From Steromphala cineraria (lineage: Eukaryota; Mollusca; Gastropoda; Trochida; Trochidae): DNA of 64,000 nt. Within the stretch, counting starts at the first letter, position 1, and every line of letters starts with the position of its first letter. Below the pieces are notes generated by a model. That model searched no databases. It was given only the letters and a program-made list of their open reading frames with translations, and had not been told where the DNA came from. The DNA lies in the NCBI GenBank assembly GCA_916613615.1, contig OU744731.1, positions 54,256,289-54,320,288 on the forward strand, written 5' to 3'. Of the stretch, positions 47,815 through 60,756 are shown piece by piece. A program made the translations under genes and the position numbers.

Positions 47815-50700
47815 TGTTTTCTGGAAAAGAAACATGTACAGTTGAAATAACATATGATCATTCACTATAGATTCCTTTTCCTCCCCATGTATAACAAAAT
47901 GCATTGATGAAACATTCCTAAATCAAGTCCTATGCTTTTGATCAAGTGATAACATGCTAAATTATATGAATCATGTTTGCTTACATTGTGTCTCAAGGTA
48001 GGAAACTACATGTTTACTGATACTACTCCTTTGTTAAAAAGTGATTTATACCAGATACTTTCTAAATATACTAAGATGAAATATGATTCATATTCTGGTG
48101 AAATAAGATCAATCATTCATAGCAATCATTAAATTAAAATTGATAACACTGGGGCTATTTAATGGTAAAATCTGTGAGATTTTTCGATTTTTCTAAAAAA
48201 TCGTAATTCATTTCATGGCCAAGAAATAATCAAATCATAAGTAATTAACGGGAAGTGAAATTCCATAACTACTAAATAAAAATATCAAATAGACCATATT
48301 TCATGCAAAAAGAATAACCCAGGAATAAAACGGAGTTAAAGATTACCGTCACCATAAAACTAATATATAACAATCAATGTCAGAAAACTGAGCACAAAGA
48401 TACATAGAGAAAACAGATGTGATTCATCTTTGTCATACTAAAATGAGAAACAAGATGAGCTGAGGTATAATTTCCAAAAAATAATTCTAAGTCATATCTA
48501 TCAGAAATATGAGTACACTTTCCGATACAAAGCATTCTATTAATATCAAACTAAAAGTCAACATATTGTCCCTCTCAAAACAAGTTAACGACAATGGCTT
48601 TGGTTTTCTGGAAAAATTTAAATAGGTATATGAATGGTTTAGAATTTCTAATTTCAACTCAATAACTAAAATATTTACTGAATTTTCTGCAGGTAGAACC
48701 TAGTACTTGATATCATTCTAGGTTTCTTTGCTGCATTATCTTTAATTTCACAATCATTACAATGAGCATTGAACATAGATAATGTTACAGCAACAACCAC
48801 CTCTGACCCTACTTTAAATAAAAAAGTCCCATGATCAGAATTTTTAAATAATTTGTAAAGTATTTTTAACGGTTTCTCTAAATATTCAGAAACCCATAAG
48901 TACAACCAAACCAGAAATCAGTTTATTATTCGTGAAATAAGAATTAAAAAATCGAAACGGCTTTCCCGAAGCGGCAGGTTATATAGGTTATATACTCCTT
49001 TGAGGTTGATATGGGATATACAGCCCGAGGCGAAGCCGAGGGCTTTATATTCCATATCAACCGAAAAGCAGTATATAACTGTCTTACACAACATGGGACA
49101 TCATTTTAGAACTTATTTTTCTATTTTGTTAAAAAAGATTTTAAAATATGTAGGAAAAAACATTATTGTATTTTTCAGGCTGAAGTAATCCACATAACGC
49201 ACCTAGGTCGTTATGTCAAATAGCAACCTGTAAAGACAAAGGAAATAATCTCCCGCGTTGTGTAAGAATAGAAAGGGGCGTATTTTTTGCAATGTCGCGC
49301 AAAAGCTTGTGGGAAGTGAACACGTGACGCAACGTTGCAGGTGATTTTACTTATCAATAAATGAAATACTTCCAAATACATTGATGTCAAGTTTTTGAGG
49401 ATGGTATTCTTCAAAATTCAAGTTAGGTACTTTCTCGTTTAACAAACTATCTGATTTTGGTATCAAAAATTTCCCGAACGATTTTTCTACCCGATTATGT
49501 GCTCCTGTGCCACATTGTTTCGGAACGTTTAGTTGGATAGGCAAGTCTGACCATGGGACTTTAATTAGATACCCTTCGGGAAACCAATTTTAAGTATTTG
49601 TTTCTATGTAACATGCATAGGAAATGGATTTTCATTTTATGATAAATAAAAGTTGTTGTTAGTTCTTAAGATCTTGTTTGTGAACCTGATCAATATTTCA
49701 ATCATTTTTTTATAAAATACCAAGCGTTGAAGATGGCAAAGGGGAAATTAAAAGAATTTTGTGAACGAGAGATTTCAGATATCTGATGTCTGAAGACCTT
49801 AATTGAGTCGACTTTACTTGACTTTTTGTGTTTAAAGTTTATTAACTTGACCTCGTCTTCTGTTACATGTCAGGAAGTTGATTCAAATATGTCATATATG
49901 TAAGGCGACAGACAGGATATTAACGAAAGTTTGAGCTGAGTGAAATATCAGATAATGTTAACTTTCCATTAAGTTCTGTAAGAAGTAAGGGGTCTAGGTG
50001 CCGCTACCTACCCCCTCCTATTCTCATGTTGGAAAAGTTGCTTATTAGTTGTTTGATCCCAGCGTTTTGGCTGTAAACTTCTTATTTCCGTGTTTTCCAT
50101 ATATATGACATTTGGGGATAAAACATTGTGATCTACATGTCTATCACCGCAAATGACATGTACTTAAAAATCATCTAATCATTTTGGTTATTCTAATATT
50201 TAAATCTGTCACTTCGTTATGATAATTCCTTATACTATTAAACAGTGCTAATATAGTTTACACGAACTCCCAGTAATTTCCAATTCATTCAAATAAGACA
50301 AAATGACGGATTTCTTATTCAGATTGTTACATGTTTGCTGTGAACCAAGAACCACTACTTTTTAATTAGGTTAAATTTGATACATATACCCCCAATAGCA
50401 ACCCGGATCACTGTTTCACCTATGAACTTATAGAAGACAAGTTCACTAGTCTCCCACGCAACTGAACAAAAGATCCCTCGAACGATCTAGTTACATGATC
50501 CAGTTCTTAACGTCAAGTTTAACAGAAATGTTAAAACTACTAAACAGAACGTTTGTCAATAAGAACCTGCTTGACAAGGTTGTAACTAAAACGTTGGCAA
50601 ACATATAAACAGTGTGTCACGCGATCATAACTTCTTTATTTGTCTTGTAACTAATTAACGATTCTTGAAAAACAACTATAAAAGTATGGTTTCAAGAGAC
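47815..50700 (+). repeat. megarepeat block S, copy 2
   Basis: Colinear with S1 at its two ends, but the 31.4-33.0 kb part of S1 is replaced by 48900-49560, which holds a palindromic repeat. It lacks the minisatellite. Confidence 0.8.
48987..49079. repeat. 93-bp palindrome
   Basis: Arms of about 45 bp meet at GCCCGAGGCGAAGCCGAGGG, with GTTATATACTCC/AGTATATAAC at the outer ends and TTGATATGG/CCATATCAA between. The core is GC-rich in an AT-rich setting. Confidence 0.9.
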
Positions 50701-52058
50701 ACATTCCTTTGGTTTAGATCGCGTCATGTTAATTTTAAATCAACGCACTCATATGTAAAGAAATAGTATTAAATACTGAAATTTGAAACGGTTATTTAGA
50801 AATAAATATGTATATAGTTTAATACCTTGTTCAACACCCAATCGCAAAACCAATCTAAATAAGTTGGATATTCAATTTTATTCAAAGTACAAAACTCAGT
50901 TTCTTCAGATTCAAATCCAGAATTAACGCTTATGAAATTTGAAACACTTTGCCCAAACTACTATGACAGCAAAAATTAACCTTATCTGGAAAAAGTAAAT
51001 GAAACAATTATGCTGAATGCACACTTCAATCTGTAACAGACATTTCACTAATGGCGTCATACCTTGCACGTTTTGCAAATCGCTTAAAGTGGAATTATTA
51101 CATTTGTGTCGGCTGAATGTGTGTCTCTATAATTTCTATAATTTTAGTTGTTGTAGGCAACATTAAATGATGAATGGTCATATCAAAGTCAGTCTAGTAT
51201 ATCAACTAATCTCAAAACGTTAAACAACAGGAATTGATATTTGACGTTATCGGTAGTGCGTAGTATTAGCACACAAGAATCTTTGCTTGATGAAAATTTA
51301 GAAGGATTAAGTCCCATTTGGTCCTATCACAATTCTAGTTTAACCTTAATCGTGGCTTCTTTATAAATTGGAAAATGAGGTTTCACTTAAACATTCTTAT
51401 TTTTAAAACTTTTTTTGTTTTCAATCAGTCACGAGGCATATGGCCTTAAGGATTGGTGGACAGTATTTGTCAATATCCAAGGCTTTCTCACTGTCATGCG
51501 GTCTAACGTTTAATGTTTTGCAGTTTGTCACATTATACGTCAACATTGGTTCTTTACAAGTCAAAATATACAAATTTAGGGATAATAGGCTCTTAATGCA
51601 ACGTAAAGAAGTAGAACTTCTACTTGATCTTTTCATGTGTTGTAAAATGAAGTACTGTTATTCCTCAGTAAATTATTAAGACTAGTATATGCTGTATAAC
51701 ATTTTCTTGAAAAGCATTTCTATCACTGTAATGGTATCACAAATAGATTTATGTAACATGTAGTATGATTTCAGCAACGTAATCTACTGCAAATCATTGG
51801 GAAAGATTTGCAACATTTCCTTTATTATAAAAACTTGAACATGACAAAAGAGAGATAAGAGCTCATTCCACTAATTAGGATTTGCTCATTTTAAATTACT
51901 AAGTATTTTGTTTGTCAAAAAGTATTATTATGATTTCAATCGATGTTTGTAATCGAAGATTTGCTAATGTAGAACAGGCTGTGTGACATCATTTCATTTA
52001 GTTTTCAAGATATTAAGAAGTCTCAATTTCAAGAATACATAACTCAAGAATACCCGTA
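50701..52058. other. no recognisable feature
   Basis: Overlapping 71- and 79-codon frames on opposite strands at 51421-51679 have no recognisable product. No repeat shared with the rest of the window. Confidence 0.5.
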
Positions 52059-52900
52059 TTTCTGTAGCAGCGTTAGATTGGGTAGCGTAGTGAAGGAACC
52101 ACAAAGCCGCTGGGGTGTGAGTCGTACATGGTTTTTATTCCGATGTATGCATAAGTATAGAGATACAGCCTGAAACACATTAAAATAACAATATAAGTTT
52201 ACAGTCAAAAGGTGAGACATATCACATCACATGTTATGATAAATTAGTTAAATAGTACTTGCACATGTAATGAATATGCAATAAGTATATAAATATGAAC
52301 CAATCCTGCCATTGCCATGATAATTAATGAGCATATGTTTATAGTTAAACATACATAGAGGATAAGTTATGAGTTGTCACATGTTACTTGACAACAGTAT
52401 AAAGATATGTACACATTTACATAATACACATCGGTAAATAATACATATGAATAATACACATGTATAAGCTCCATTACATTAAATAAATGGAAATGATAAT
52501 TACATAACACATGTAGTATTTAATGATATAGACATTATATAAATACATTAAGACAACATGACAATACCGATAACAACATGTTACATACCAGGTTGGTATG
52601 ACCTGAACTCTTTCGCATACAGAGCCATAGGATATGGTCGTTGTCTACATCATCTGCAGGAATAATAAAATGACTATGCAGATGATACTATTTCAGACAA
52701 TGGTTTAAAAGAGTAAATACGGTAAAAGCTACATACAACCATATCCAATCACACTTACCCACATCATTCACACATACACACATTTGCTTATGATGATAAT
52801 AGTAGGGAACTAAACTAATTACTTAACCTTAACTGTAATGAAGTATTAGCATAAATACGGTAAAACTATGAGAGTAGAATAAGTTATAATTCTTAAGCAA

Positions 52901-53115
52901 TCTCGCGGTACTGTGAGGTAAATATTAAACCTATCTTATAAATATAGCTCACTGTACTGTGAACTGTGAAACAGAAGTAAAAGTAATTAATAGCCTAAAT
53001 TAATGTGATAAATATTACATTTAATGGGATAATGAATTAACCTACATAACTCACTATACTGAGAGTTATGGCCTTAAGCAATAAAACTATCAGAACTCAC
53101 TATACTGTGAGTTAT
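52901..53115. repeat. four palindromic motifs inside the solo LTR
   Basis: AACTCAC-TATACT-GTGAGTT-type hairpins at 52901-52918, 52946-52965, 53046-53069 and 53092-53115, in increasing order of perfection. The spacing is not constant. Confidence 0.8.
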
Positions 53116-53199
53116 CAAAACATACAATATTTACACATGATATATACATACAACTGATGAAATTAACCATACTCTAAACTTTAGCCGATAAACTACCAA

Positions 53200-53493
53200 C
53201 TACAAAATGCATATAAATACAACACCAAATATATACACCAGACCAAAGATTACTAACCTTGTCATTAAAAGAATAAACACATCCAGATCACCATGATCTC
53301 GATCCAAACGAATATTAACACAAATCACATATCCAACAACATGACCGACAAAACAGCATAAGAGACTGACCAAGAGATATATAAGATCTAACCCTTTAAA
53401 GATAATACTACGCTTGGGTGAACCTAGAACAATAGGACTTACAGGGGCTAAGCATGGGACGCGCTTGGGTAGAGATTGCAGTGAGAAAAGCAT
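53200..53493 (-). CDS. hypothetical 97-residue frame within the LTR
   Basis: Two strongly hydrophobic stretches (YLLVSLLCCFVGHVVGYVIC and LVIFGLVYIFGVVFIC) would be membrane segments. It is unrecognised. Coding frames inside LTRs are unusual, and there is no second copy to test constraint, so it may be accidental. Confidence 0.25.
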   Translation of the reverse strand: MLFSLQSLPKRVPCLAPVSPIVLGSPKRSIIFKGLDLIYLLVSLLCCFVGHVVGYVICVNIRLDRDHGDLDVFILLMTRLVIFGLVYIFGVVFICIL

Positions 53494-53974
53494 GCAGTGA
53501 AAGTTAGTAATGCTGACCTAAGATTAAATTGAAGTTTAGAGAGCTATGGTAGTAATATAAAATGTTAAATATAAAATAATGATTAAAATAGTTTAGCTTA
53601 GTTTAACTAATGAGAATGTATTTCTCATCAATACAAAACAAACTAATATATTTAATACACATGTTTATTTACAAAATATCATACAACTCAAAGTTGACTC
53701 TGCCACATTTCTTAAAAATTATAAAAAATATTGAGATTAAGAAAAAGCTATTTATTCACAAAAATTCATTGTCCATAGTCCATTGTCCATTGACAATTCA
53801 ATAGGTAGAGTTGAGCACAGAAAAGGTCAAAATACTGACCGTATTTAGTTATTTTTTTATATGTATTCACAATGTGTAATTTATAACAAGTTTAGTGTTT
53901 AAAGCTGCATGTCAGTTGTTTCCAGAAAGTCACAATGTTCTTCCATCAGTTCATCTGTAATCATTTTGTTTGCA

Positions 53975-55340
53975 GATTTCCAAACGTTCATTATCTATTA
54001 CAAATAAACACATGCTATGGCCAACACTATATCATAAAACTTTTATAAACAGTAATCATGAAACAATAACATAACAATCCTTCGGAATTTAGGAGCGTCA
54101 ACGATGTAAATAAATTGTAAACTAACATACTAAAGGTTATTGTATGCTTATGCAATTGTTACTTAAAAAATGGTACTGTCAAGGATTACGCGATGATTTC
54201 TTTATTTGCATGTATACTCAATACAAAAACACGTTCAATGACAAACGAGGATTCAATACACATTGTAAAATGATGGATTGATTCAGGATACTTCAAACCA
54301 AGTCTCTAAACACTTCCAAGCAAGACATCTTACGAAAATCCAAAAGAACTGCCTTTCGAAACATGATCTGGATTGAATTTGTTTTATCATAACGTTTTGA
54401 TGATTTAAATCACAAAAGAATGTTTTTGCACTGCTGTGTATATTTTACCTGTGCGAATCTGCTAATCTGTAGATCTCATTTGACAGTTATTTCAGATTGT
54501 GTTGCGAAACATTTTTTTCAAAATCCAGACAGAATTACTGTTGTAAAACAAAATAAAGAACCTATGTTTTTCAACAATTAAGTTTTTATATAAAAATAAA
54601 TCTAGGAAATCATTTAATGTAATTTGATAAATAATTATAGCTGAAACATGTAACTGTTCTTAAAAAGAGCAATTTAACAATAAGTTTCATTACAACCAAG
54701 AAAATAATTGTACAATGTTGTTTTTCAATCATGATTAAGCTTTGTTCGTAAATACCGCGTCTATTGATAAAAGCATTTGTAGTCAAGTGCATTTGTATTT
54801 ATGTAATGCATAATATTGTAACTTGATATGATAATCATTTACTTTTGCATAAACTTCATTTTTCTTCATTTCTTTATTAATTCACAACAGGTGCATTTTG
54901 TTGTGTGTTAGCAAATATCAATCAATAACTCGAGATTCTTCATGACATGGTCTTCTGTAAAAATTAATTCAAATATCATTTTCTTATAAGCTCGTCTTGG
55001 TTGTTAATATCATACTAAGTACAGATACGTCAAGGATATCTAAGCTGCCCCATGTCGATTATCCCTCAAATATTTGTTATGGTGTAGAATAATCCAAATC
55101 GTGCCAAAATTCATGGCATGTTCAGACCACACTGAACATAAACATTCTATCTATAAATGTAAGTATTTATCAAACTATCTAGCAAGATTTCTGGATACGA
55201 CTACTTTATTGTGAACATCGTGACGTTTTGGAGTATATATTTATGTTTACTCTGGAATTTGGGGGCATGGCATGGTTGGATACATATGTTTTGTATTACA
55301 AATCCCCATTGTATTGCAAAGTTCTATTGTATAAGATTCC
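53975..55340 (+). repeat. megarepeat block P, copy 3 (most diverged)
   Basis: Shares with P1 and P2 CAAACGAGGATT (54243), ACATGATCTGGA (54360), TTTTTGCACTGCT (54423), and CCTCAAATATTTGTTATGGTGT (55064, in part). Block Q does not follow. Confidence 0.7.
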
Positions 55341-55980
55341 AATTTATCGAATCTTTCTAAATAGCGCTCCTCAAACGTGTTAACATGGTTTCTTTTCATT
55401 TAAAAATAAACTTTTGCAAGGATGTGAGTCTTGAATCGAACATGCAACCTCCAATTGACAACAATGCGCTTTTATTTGCAAGGCTATGATGGGCAAACAA
55501 ACAGTGTTTGTTTGTCAGTATGAAACCTGCGTTGCTCATTAGACGGGTAAAGCAGTGAGTGCATGTGGGGAAATGTCTAACACGTGCAATTAGTGCACTC
55601 GCCATGATTTGTCAATTACATCGAAGCCGGGTCTACACGTGCACGGGTGAACCTATTTGCAGCGTGGCCTAAGGTTATGTCCATATCCGATGTGTGAGCA
55701 ACAGAAATTGTTTTGTTTTCATAGTAAAATGTGAGATGTACATGTAATATGTGAAAAATTACAGTTTTTAGTTTTGTGAAGTCATACAGGGATTAAGATG
55801 GAGAATGCATTCAGTGTTGTAAACACCTTCTCCATACTCTTAATAACAAGCATTGTTGGAGAGTTTAGATTACATAATTGCCCCTTTAGGACGAAGTCCT
55901 ATTTGTCAATGTCATCGTGCTGATTTATATTCTCGTTATTTTAAACATCAAACCCGAATAGCATCATATTGGCTCTAAGA
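55341..55980. other. no recognisable feature
   Basis: Spacer before the Tc1 element; a 69-codon minus-strand frame has no recognisable product. Confidence 0.5.
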
Positions 55981-55982
55981 TA

Positions 55983-57623
55983 CACTCATGGCAAAAATTG
56001 TTGTCACCCCCTAATATTTAATTAAATTGGAGTTTATATCACATTGTATGCATGGCAATGTTGGTTTTCCATGGAAATGTCATTACAGGCATGAAGTTAC
56101 ATTAACTCACACTTTACAATGAACAGTGTCAGCGGTTTCATGTAGACCACGTGCATTTCATTGAAATGATGGAAATTTGTCTCCTTAGGTTTGTCATTTC
56201 CATCGATTACTATAGACCTCTTTCATAAGATACAGCTTCACGACTATAGTTTCTGAAAAGCATAGACCATGCCTGGTCCCACTCCACCAGGAATCAGACA
56301 TGAAATCATTGGCATGAGTCGTGGTGGCGCTTCGAATCGTGTCATTGCTGCAGCATGTAACGTCAGTGTTAGAACTGTTCAAAGGATTAAAAGACTGCAC
56401 GCCATACAGGGAAATGTTGTTCCGAATAAGTCTTCAGGCCGTCCCAAGAAAACTACGGTTCGTCAGGATAGAATTCTGCTTCGTTTGACCCGACGTCATA
56501 GACGTCTTTCGTCTTTGACTCTTGCACAGAGATGGGGGGCTCATATTAATACGCCCATTTGCCGGAGAACTGTAGTGAACAGGTTGCTCCAGCATGGATA
56601 TAAGGCAAGAAGACCTGCCATCAAACCATTCTGGACACTGGCCAACCGCAGGGCACGGCTTGCTTGGGCGCAGCAGCACCGCAGAATCCAACTTGGACAT
56701 TGGCGTCACGTCCTATTTACTGACGAGTCTCGTTTCCTACTGCATAAGGTGGACAGGAGAATGAGAGTGCGACGTTTACGTGGGGAAAGGCTCAATGACG
56801 ACTGTCTGCAGCATCAGGTTGCCCACGGTGGCGGTTCTGTACACGAATGGGCAGGAATACACCATAACGGTAAAACGGATCTTGTCGTCCTTCAAGGAAA
56901 CGTCAACCAGAGGTCGTACAGACGTCTTCTTGAAACCGTTTGCCTCCCACATGCAAGAAGAGTGTATGGCAACAACTTCCTGTTGCAGGACGATAATGCA
57001 CCAGCCCATCGTGCACGTACAGTGAACGCTTTCATTCAGGCACAAGGAGTAACAAGATTGCCCTGGCCTTCAAAAAGTCCGGATATGAATCCGATAGAAC
57101 ATGCTTGGGATCAGCTTGACCGTGCACTTAGAAGACTGGACCCTGCTCCTGCAAATTTACAGCAATTGCGGGCTGCTCTTGTGAATGAATGGAACAATTT
57201 GGCTGTTGCAAACATCAACACACTGATAGACAGTATGCCTGCCCGAATTATCGCCCTTGAAAATTCCAGAGGCGGTGCTACCCGATATTAGGCTTGTAAA
57301 TATACTCTTACATGACTGCAGAATGAAATAAAACCGACAATTGAACTTGAAAATGTAATTTGTTTTATTGATACCCCTCCAATTGATACTATATGGATAC
57401 TGTAAAAAATTGCCCTTTTTCACAGGGACCATACATATCCTAGTAGAATTTCTTAAATTGGCCAGCACAAGACCAAAATACAAGCTGGTATGTTTTACGA
57501 ATGTTTTTCCCAATCACACAAATCATTCTGACAGTTATTGCATGTTTGATTATTTGTCAACACTCAGTTAAACTTGACGTAGCGTTCTCAGTCTGGGGGT
57601 GACAACCATTTTTGCCATGAGTG
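55983..57623 (+). mobile_element. Tc1-like DNA transposon, 1641 bp, apparently intact
   Basis: 29-bp terminal inverted repeats (55983-56011 and 57595-57623) starting CACTCATGGCAAAAAT differ at one position. TA flanks both ends (55981-55982, 57624-57625). One uninterrupted transposase gene lies between. Its codon composition is distinctly less AT-rich than the surroundings, consistent with recent arrival. Confidence 0.96.
56269..57291 (+). CDS. Tc1-type transposase, 340 residues
   Basis: Cut-and-paste transposase that binds the element's inverted repeats and inserts at TA. The N-terminal paired-like DNA-binding region (about residues 8-115) has two helix-turn-helix units. They are separated by a GRPK basic motif (57-60), the position of the usual GRPR-like motif. 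The catalytic DDE domain shows D152 (FTDESRF), D242 (QDDNAPAH) and E277 (NPIEHAW), with 34 residues between the last two, i.e. DD34E of the Tc1 group. The full length of about 340 residues matches the family, and there is no stop or frameshift. Start chosen: ATG giving MPGPTPPG just before the first HTH. Regulation is not visible. Confidence 0.97.
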   Translation: MPGPTPPGIRHEIIGMSRGGASNRVIAAACNVSVRTVQRIKRLHAIQGNVVPNKSSGRPKKTTVRQDRILLRLTRRHRRLSSLTLAQRWGAHINTPICRRTVVNRLLQHGYKARRPAIKPFWTLANRRARLAWAQQHRRIQLGHWRHVLFTDESRFLLHKVDRRMRVRRLRGERLNDDCLQHQVAHGGGSVHEWAGIHHNGKTDLVVLQGNVNQRSYRRLLETVCLPHARRVYGNNFLLQDDNAPAHRARTVNAFIQAQGVTRLPWPSKSPDMNPIEHAWDQLDRALRRLDPAPANLQQLRAALVNEWNNLAVANINTLIDSMPARIIALENSRGGATRY

Positions 57624-57625
57624 TA

Positions 57626-59439
57626 TACTAGAAAGTGAACGAACAAAAAACAACTCTTAAATAAATGCATGACAACAATGTAATGGCACAAACAGCCTCT
57701 AAACAGATTAAGTGTCTTTTTCAGTCCGCGATGAAACCTTTTTCAGACGTCAATTTTAGTTCATGAGCCTTTAAAAAAGTTATTAACATCCTTTCTTGAT
57801 TTTTGTAACATTTGTAATGGACCAAAGTCCCTTACTGTCAATATACACTTAACAATAATTGGTATTAAAGTAAAATATCAAAATTGCACGTTTTATTTAT
57901 TGAGGGTTTAAAAAAGAATTTTTTTAAATAACTAATCTTGTCAGTTTATGTTTGGTATGTATATTTGTATGTATTCTATTGTGCAATAGTTTTTGAGACG
58001 CAAAAAGTGATTTATGGGTTTATTTCAATGAAATAATGAATTCTATGACTGTACGGTAAGTTGATTTTCACGATGAAGATTTGGTATAACCTAAGACAGT
58101 CACTGCAGTACATGTAAAATTTGAATATTCGTCAAATTTTATTAATTCTTATTATTTATTTAGTTTGTAAATTGAAAATTTCGTTTCTTTGCATAGGATA
58201 TGAATATCGCTTCTGCTGGTGGATAGCACAAAAACGTTCACAGTTTTGCATCATATGGTAACAAAAAGTGATATAGCCATTGTGAATATCTGCATTGTAT
58301 GTTGATATTTTATTCAGGGATGAAGGGCACTTACATGTAACCTGTCATTATTATGTTATTTCACCTTGTGAATTACCTGTTGAAATAGAAACACATATAA
58401 TTAACAATAAACACCTCATTAAGCGCCAATGGACCTTACTTCTTTCGTAGTTAAAACGTTGAATACAATAAAAATAACTAACAGTTCAGTACTGAAAGAA
58501 ACTATTCATAGCTGCAAGGGATTACATTTGAGGCTTGTGGAGAAAAGACGATGACAGAATTAGAATGATTTTAGCAGCTTAAAAAGGAACGTCACAAATA
58601 ATGCAATTAGTTCATTTCGAAATTAAGTGATTAAATGTATAACAAGGCCCACATATGCCTCAGAATTCATTTCCACATAGTCTATATGGTCACAGACCAC
58701 AATTATTTCACAGTAGTTTTATCATCATTGTTTTTCTAATACAGCCTTTTCCCTATATTATGTTGGGCGTTCAGCTATTGCACATTGACCTATCTGCCAT
58801 AGACCACTTTTCAGTCAAATAATGAGCACACCTTTTGCGGCATCGAAGGCCGGTAGAGAGTGTCAACAAATATGACCCCTTCGCCAAGGCCGTTCAGCAT
58901 GACATGACCTTCAACTTGGGGTCATTATGCCTTCTCACACCAACACTTTGGCAGTAATTCCCAGACCCAGAAAAATCTACACACATACTAGAGAGTCAGA
59001 CCTTTCATTTGCACCATCATATGTCACAATAAAGTGTCTACAAGTATTTAAAAAAGATTATCCACTAGGGACTACTTTGTCTCTGAATTGCTTCCGGAAA
59101 GTTAGTCGATGTTATTGTGGGCTGAGTCCTATATGTGCTTCTCAAGCATACTTCTGAATCACTTAGCCTCAATCAATCAATGTCACAATTAGTTGATGAA
59201 CAAATGCAGAATGAATTGATCAGCCAATGATAAACCAACAGATCAGACAAGCAAGAAATGTTATGGACTGAAGTAACCTCCACTTTTCTACAGTCAGAAC
59301 CCACTTACAAGATCTAGCCGAGTTCAGAATTAAATTGAATGTCAACACCGACCTGACATTACTTGTTTTCACTTAGCGCACAGGCACATAATAGACACCT
59401 TCAAGCAAGATCAAATTTATCAACTTTACATTTACTTTT
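57626..59439. other. no recognisable feature
   Basis: AT-rich. The patch 58787-59160 is less AT-rich and includes a 76-codon frame without a recognisable product; it may be an unidentified repeat. Confidence 0.45.
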
Positions 59440-60435
59440 GAGTGAGTAATGTTGTGATAACATAACACATATAAATATAGAAATATAGAAATAATATGGA
59501 AAGATCCCATTAAAGAGTATCATATGTTAAATTTATTGATACGAATGTTTTATGGTAAAAAGTTGAGTTTGTGCCTGCTAAAAAACTTAGATAACCCATT
59601 TTGATTGAAGTTTAATTAAATTCAGTAAGTTATCTTTTCATGTTTATTGTGCAATTTACACGTTTTATTCACATAAATACATTTTGAATGTCTTCAGATA
59701 ATAAAAGACAAAATGTCAGACTTTCACCAAGTATATATGTCGAAACAAATCTTCTATGATGTAAATGTTTACAGTTTCTAACATTCCCGTTGTCAAAAAG
59801 AATTTTAGATTGACATTCGAATAGGTAATGAGAATCGGAAATGTAATTCCAAGTTTGTTGTTACATAATGTTATTAGCAGGTTCCATCTGCAGTCAGAAT
59901 CTGAGTCTGAGTCTGATTATGAGTCCCAATTATTGTTTCTATCAACAACACAATATTAGGGCTTATCACTATCTTTAAAAATCGCTTGCTACCAGTTAAA
60001 AACCAAAACATTTATATCATTTCTGTTCATACAGAAGATGCCGACCTTGGAGAGATGTACCAAATAACACATTAAAATTCTCTTGCGAATTAGAATTTAT
60101 AACCGCAATATATGACTTGTGTTTCTTGGGAGTTAAACTATATACATTTGGTGAAAAAAAAAGAACTGAATGTTAATTTGAAATTGTCGATTTCTCCTTG
60201 TAATGCATTTTGCATGTAAGATGGAGATTGTTATTATCCTGAATAATTACACAACATAATATATTAGCATATGAAGATATATTGGGTTCATTGATTCTTC
60301 TTTGCAGTATGAAACTTGTAAAGTGTTTTGACAACTTTTTAACATGCTTTCTGGTGGTAAGATCAATATTTCAGAGCATTGTATAACTCGTCCAAATTCT
60401 CTAATCAAATTCACGTATGCCTTTCTCGTCATTAT
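59440..60435 (+). repeat. megarepeat block R, copy 3 (remnant)
   Basis: Matches 46450-46640 and 46860-47040 in R2. Landmarks are GAGAATCGGAAATGTAATTCCA (59830, in part) and TATGCCTTTCTCGTCATT (60416). It lacks the start of the block, including exon Y. Confidence 0.65.
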
Positions 60436-60437
60436 TG

Positions 60438-60461
60438 CTTTGGGGTCCAGAGACCCCAAAG
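60438..60461. repeat. 24-bp perfect hairpin
   Basis: Ten-base arms CTTTGGGGTC and GACCCCAAAG around CAGA. It marks the point where similarity to R1/R2 stops, so it may be the edge of the inserted DNA that carries the LINE pieces. Confidence 0.85.
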
Positions 60462-60756
60462 TTATGTAACATTTGATATTGAAAACTAATGGCAGAAGGT
60501 TCTCTCTATAATACTCTTGGAAACTTCAAAGAGAAGTTTCAGCCAATGATATTTGTTTTAAGCATCTTCTGGTATTTCGACGACCAATGGACAGAGCTGT
60601 TGCAAATTTATACCCACGTGACCATGTGGGTGGTACGAAATAATGGGCAAGCTTTAATTTGGAAACTGATTATTATAATAATGTTATGATGTAAAATATA
60701 TCGTAAATTTTCAAAAATATATGGATGAGCGTTTACACCCTTAAAAAATATCAATT

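Larger units (their letters stand above)
52063..53707 (-). mobile_element. probable solo LTR, 1645 bp
   Basis: On the minus strand it runs from TGTGGCAG to CTGCTACA: TG...CA ends with an 8-bp imperfect inverted repeat. The flanks are TTTC (52059-52062 and 53708-53711), or ATTTC if the terminal A is ambiguous. AATAAA lies on the minus strand at 52134-52139. There is no primer-binding site or second LTR next to it, as expected after LTR-LTR recombination. A TIR transposon is the alternative. Confidence 0.6.

Noticed and set aside
53821..53850. CGTATTT as target duplication of the 52-kb element
   Set aside because: It also occurs near the left edge, but using it gives ends without TG/CA or inverted symmetry; the TTTC solution at 53708 fits better.
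56434..57045. Antisense frames within the transposase region
   Set aside because: Overlap the intact DD34E transposase on the other strand and show no domain.
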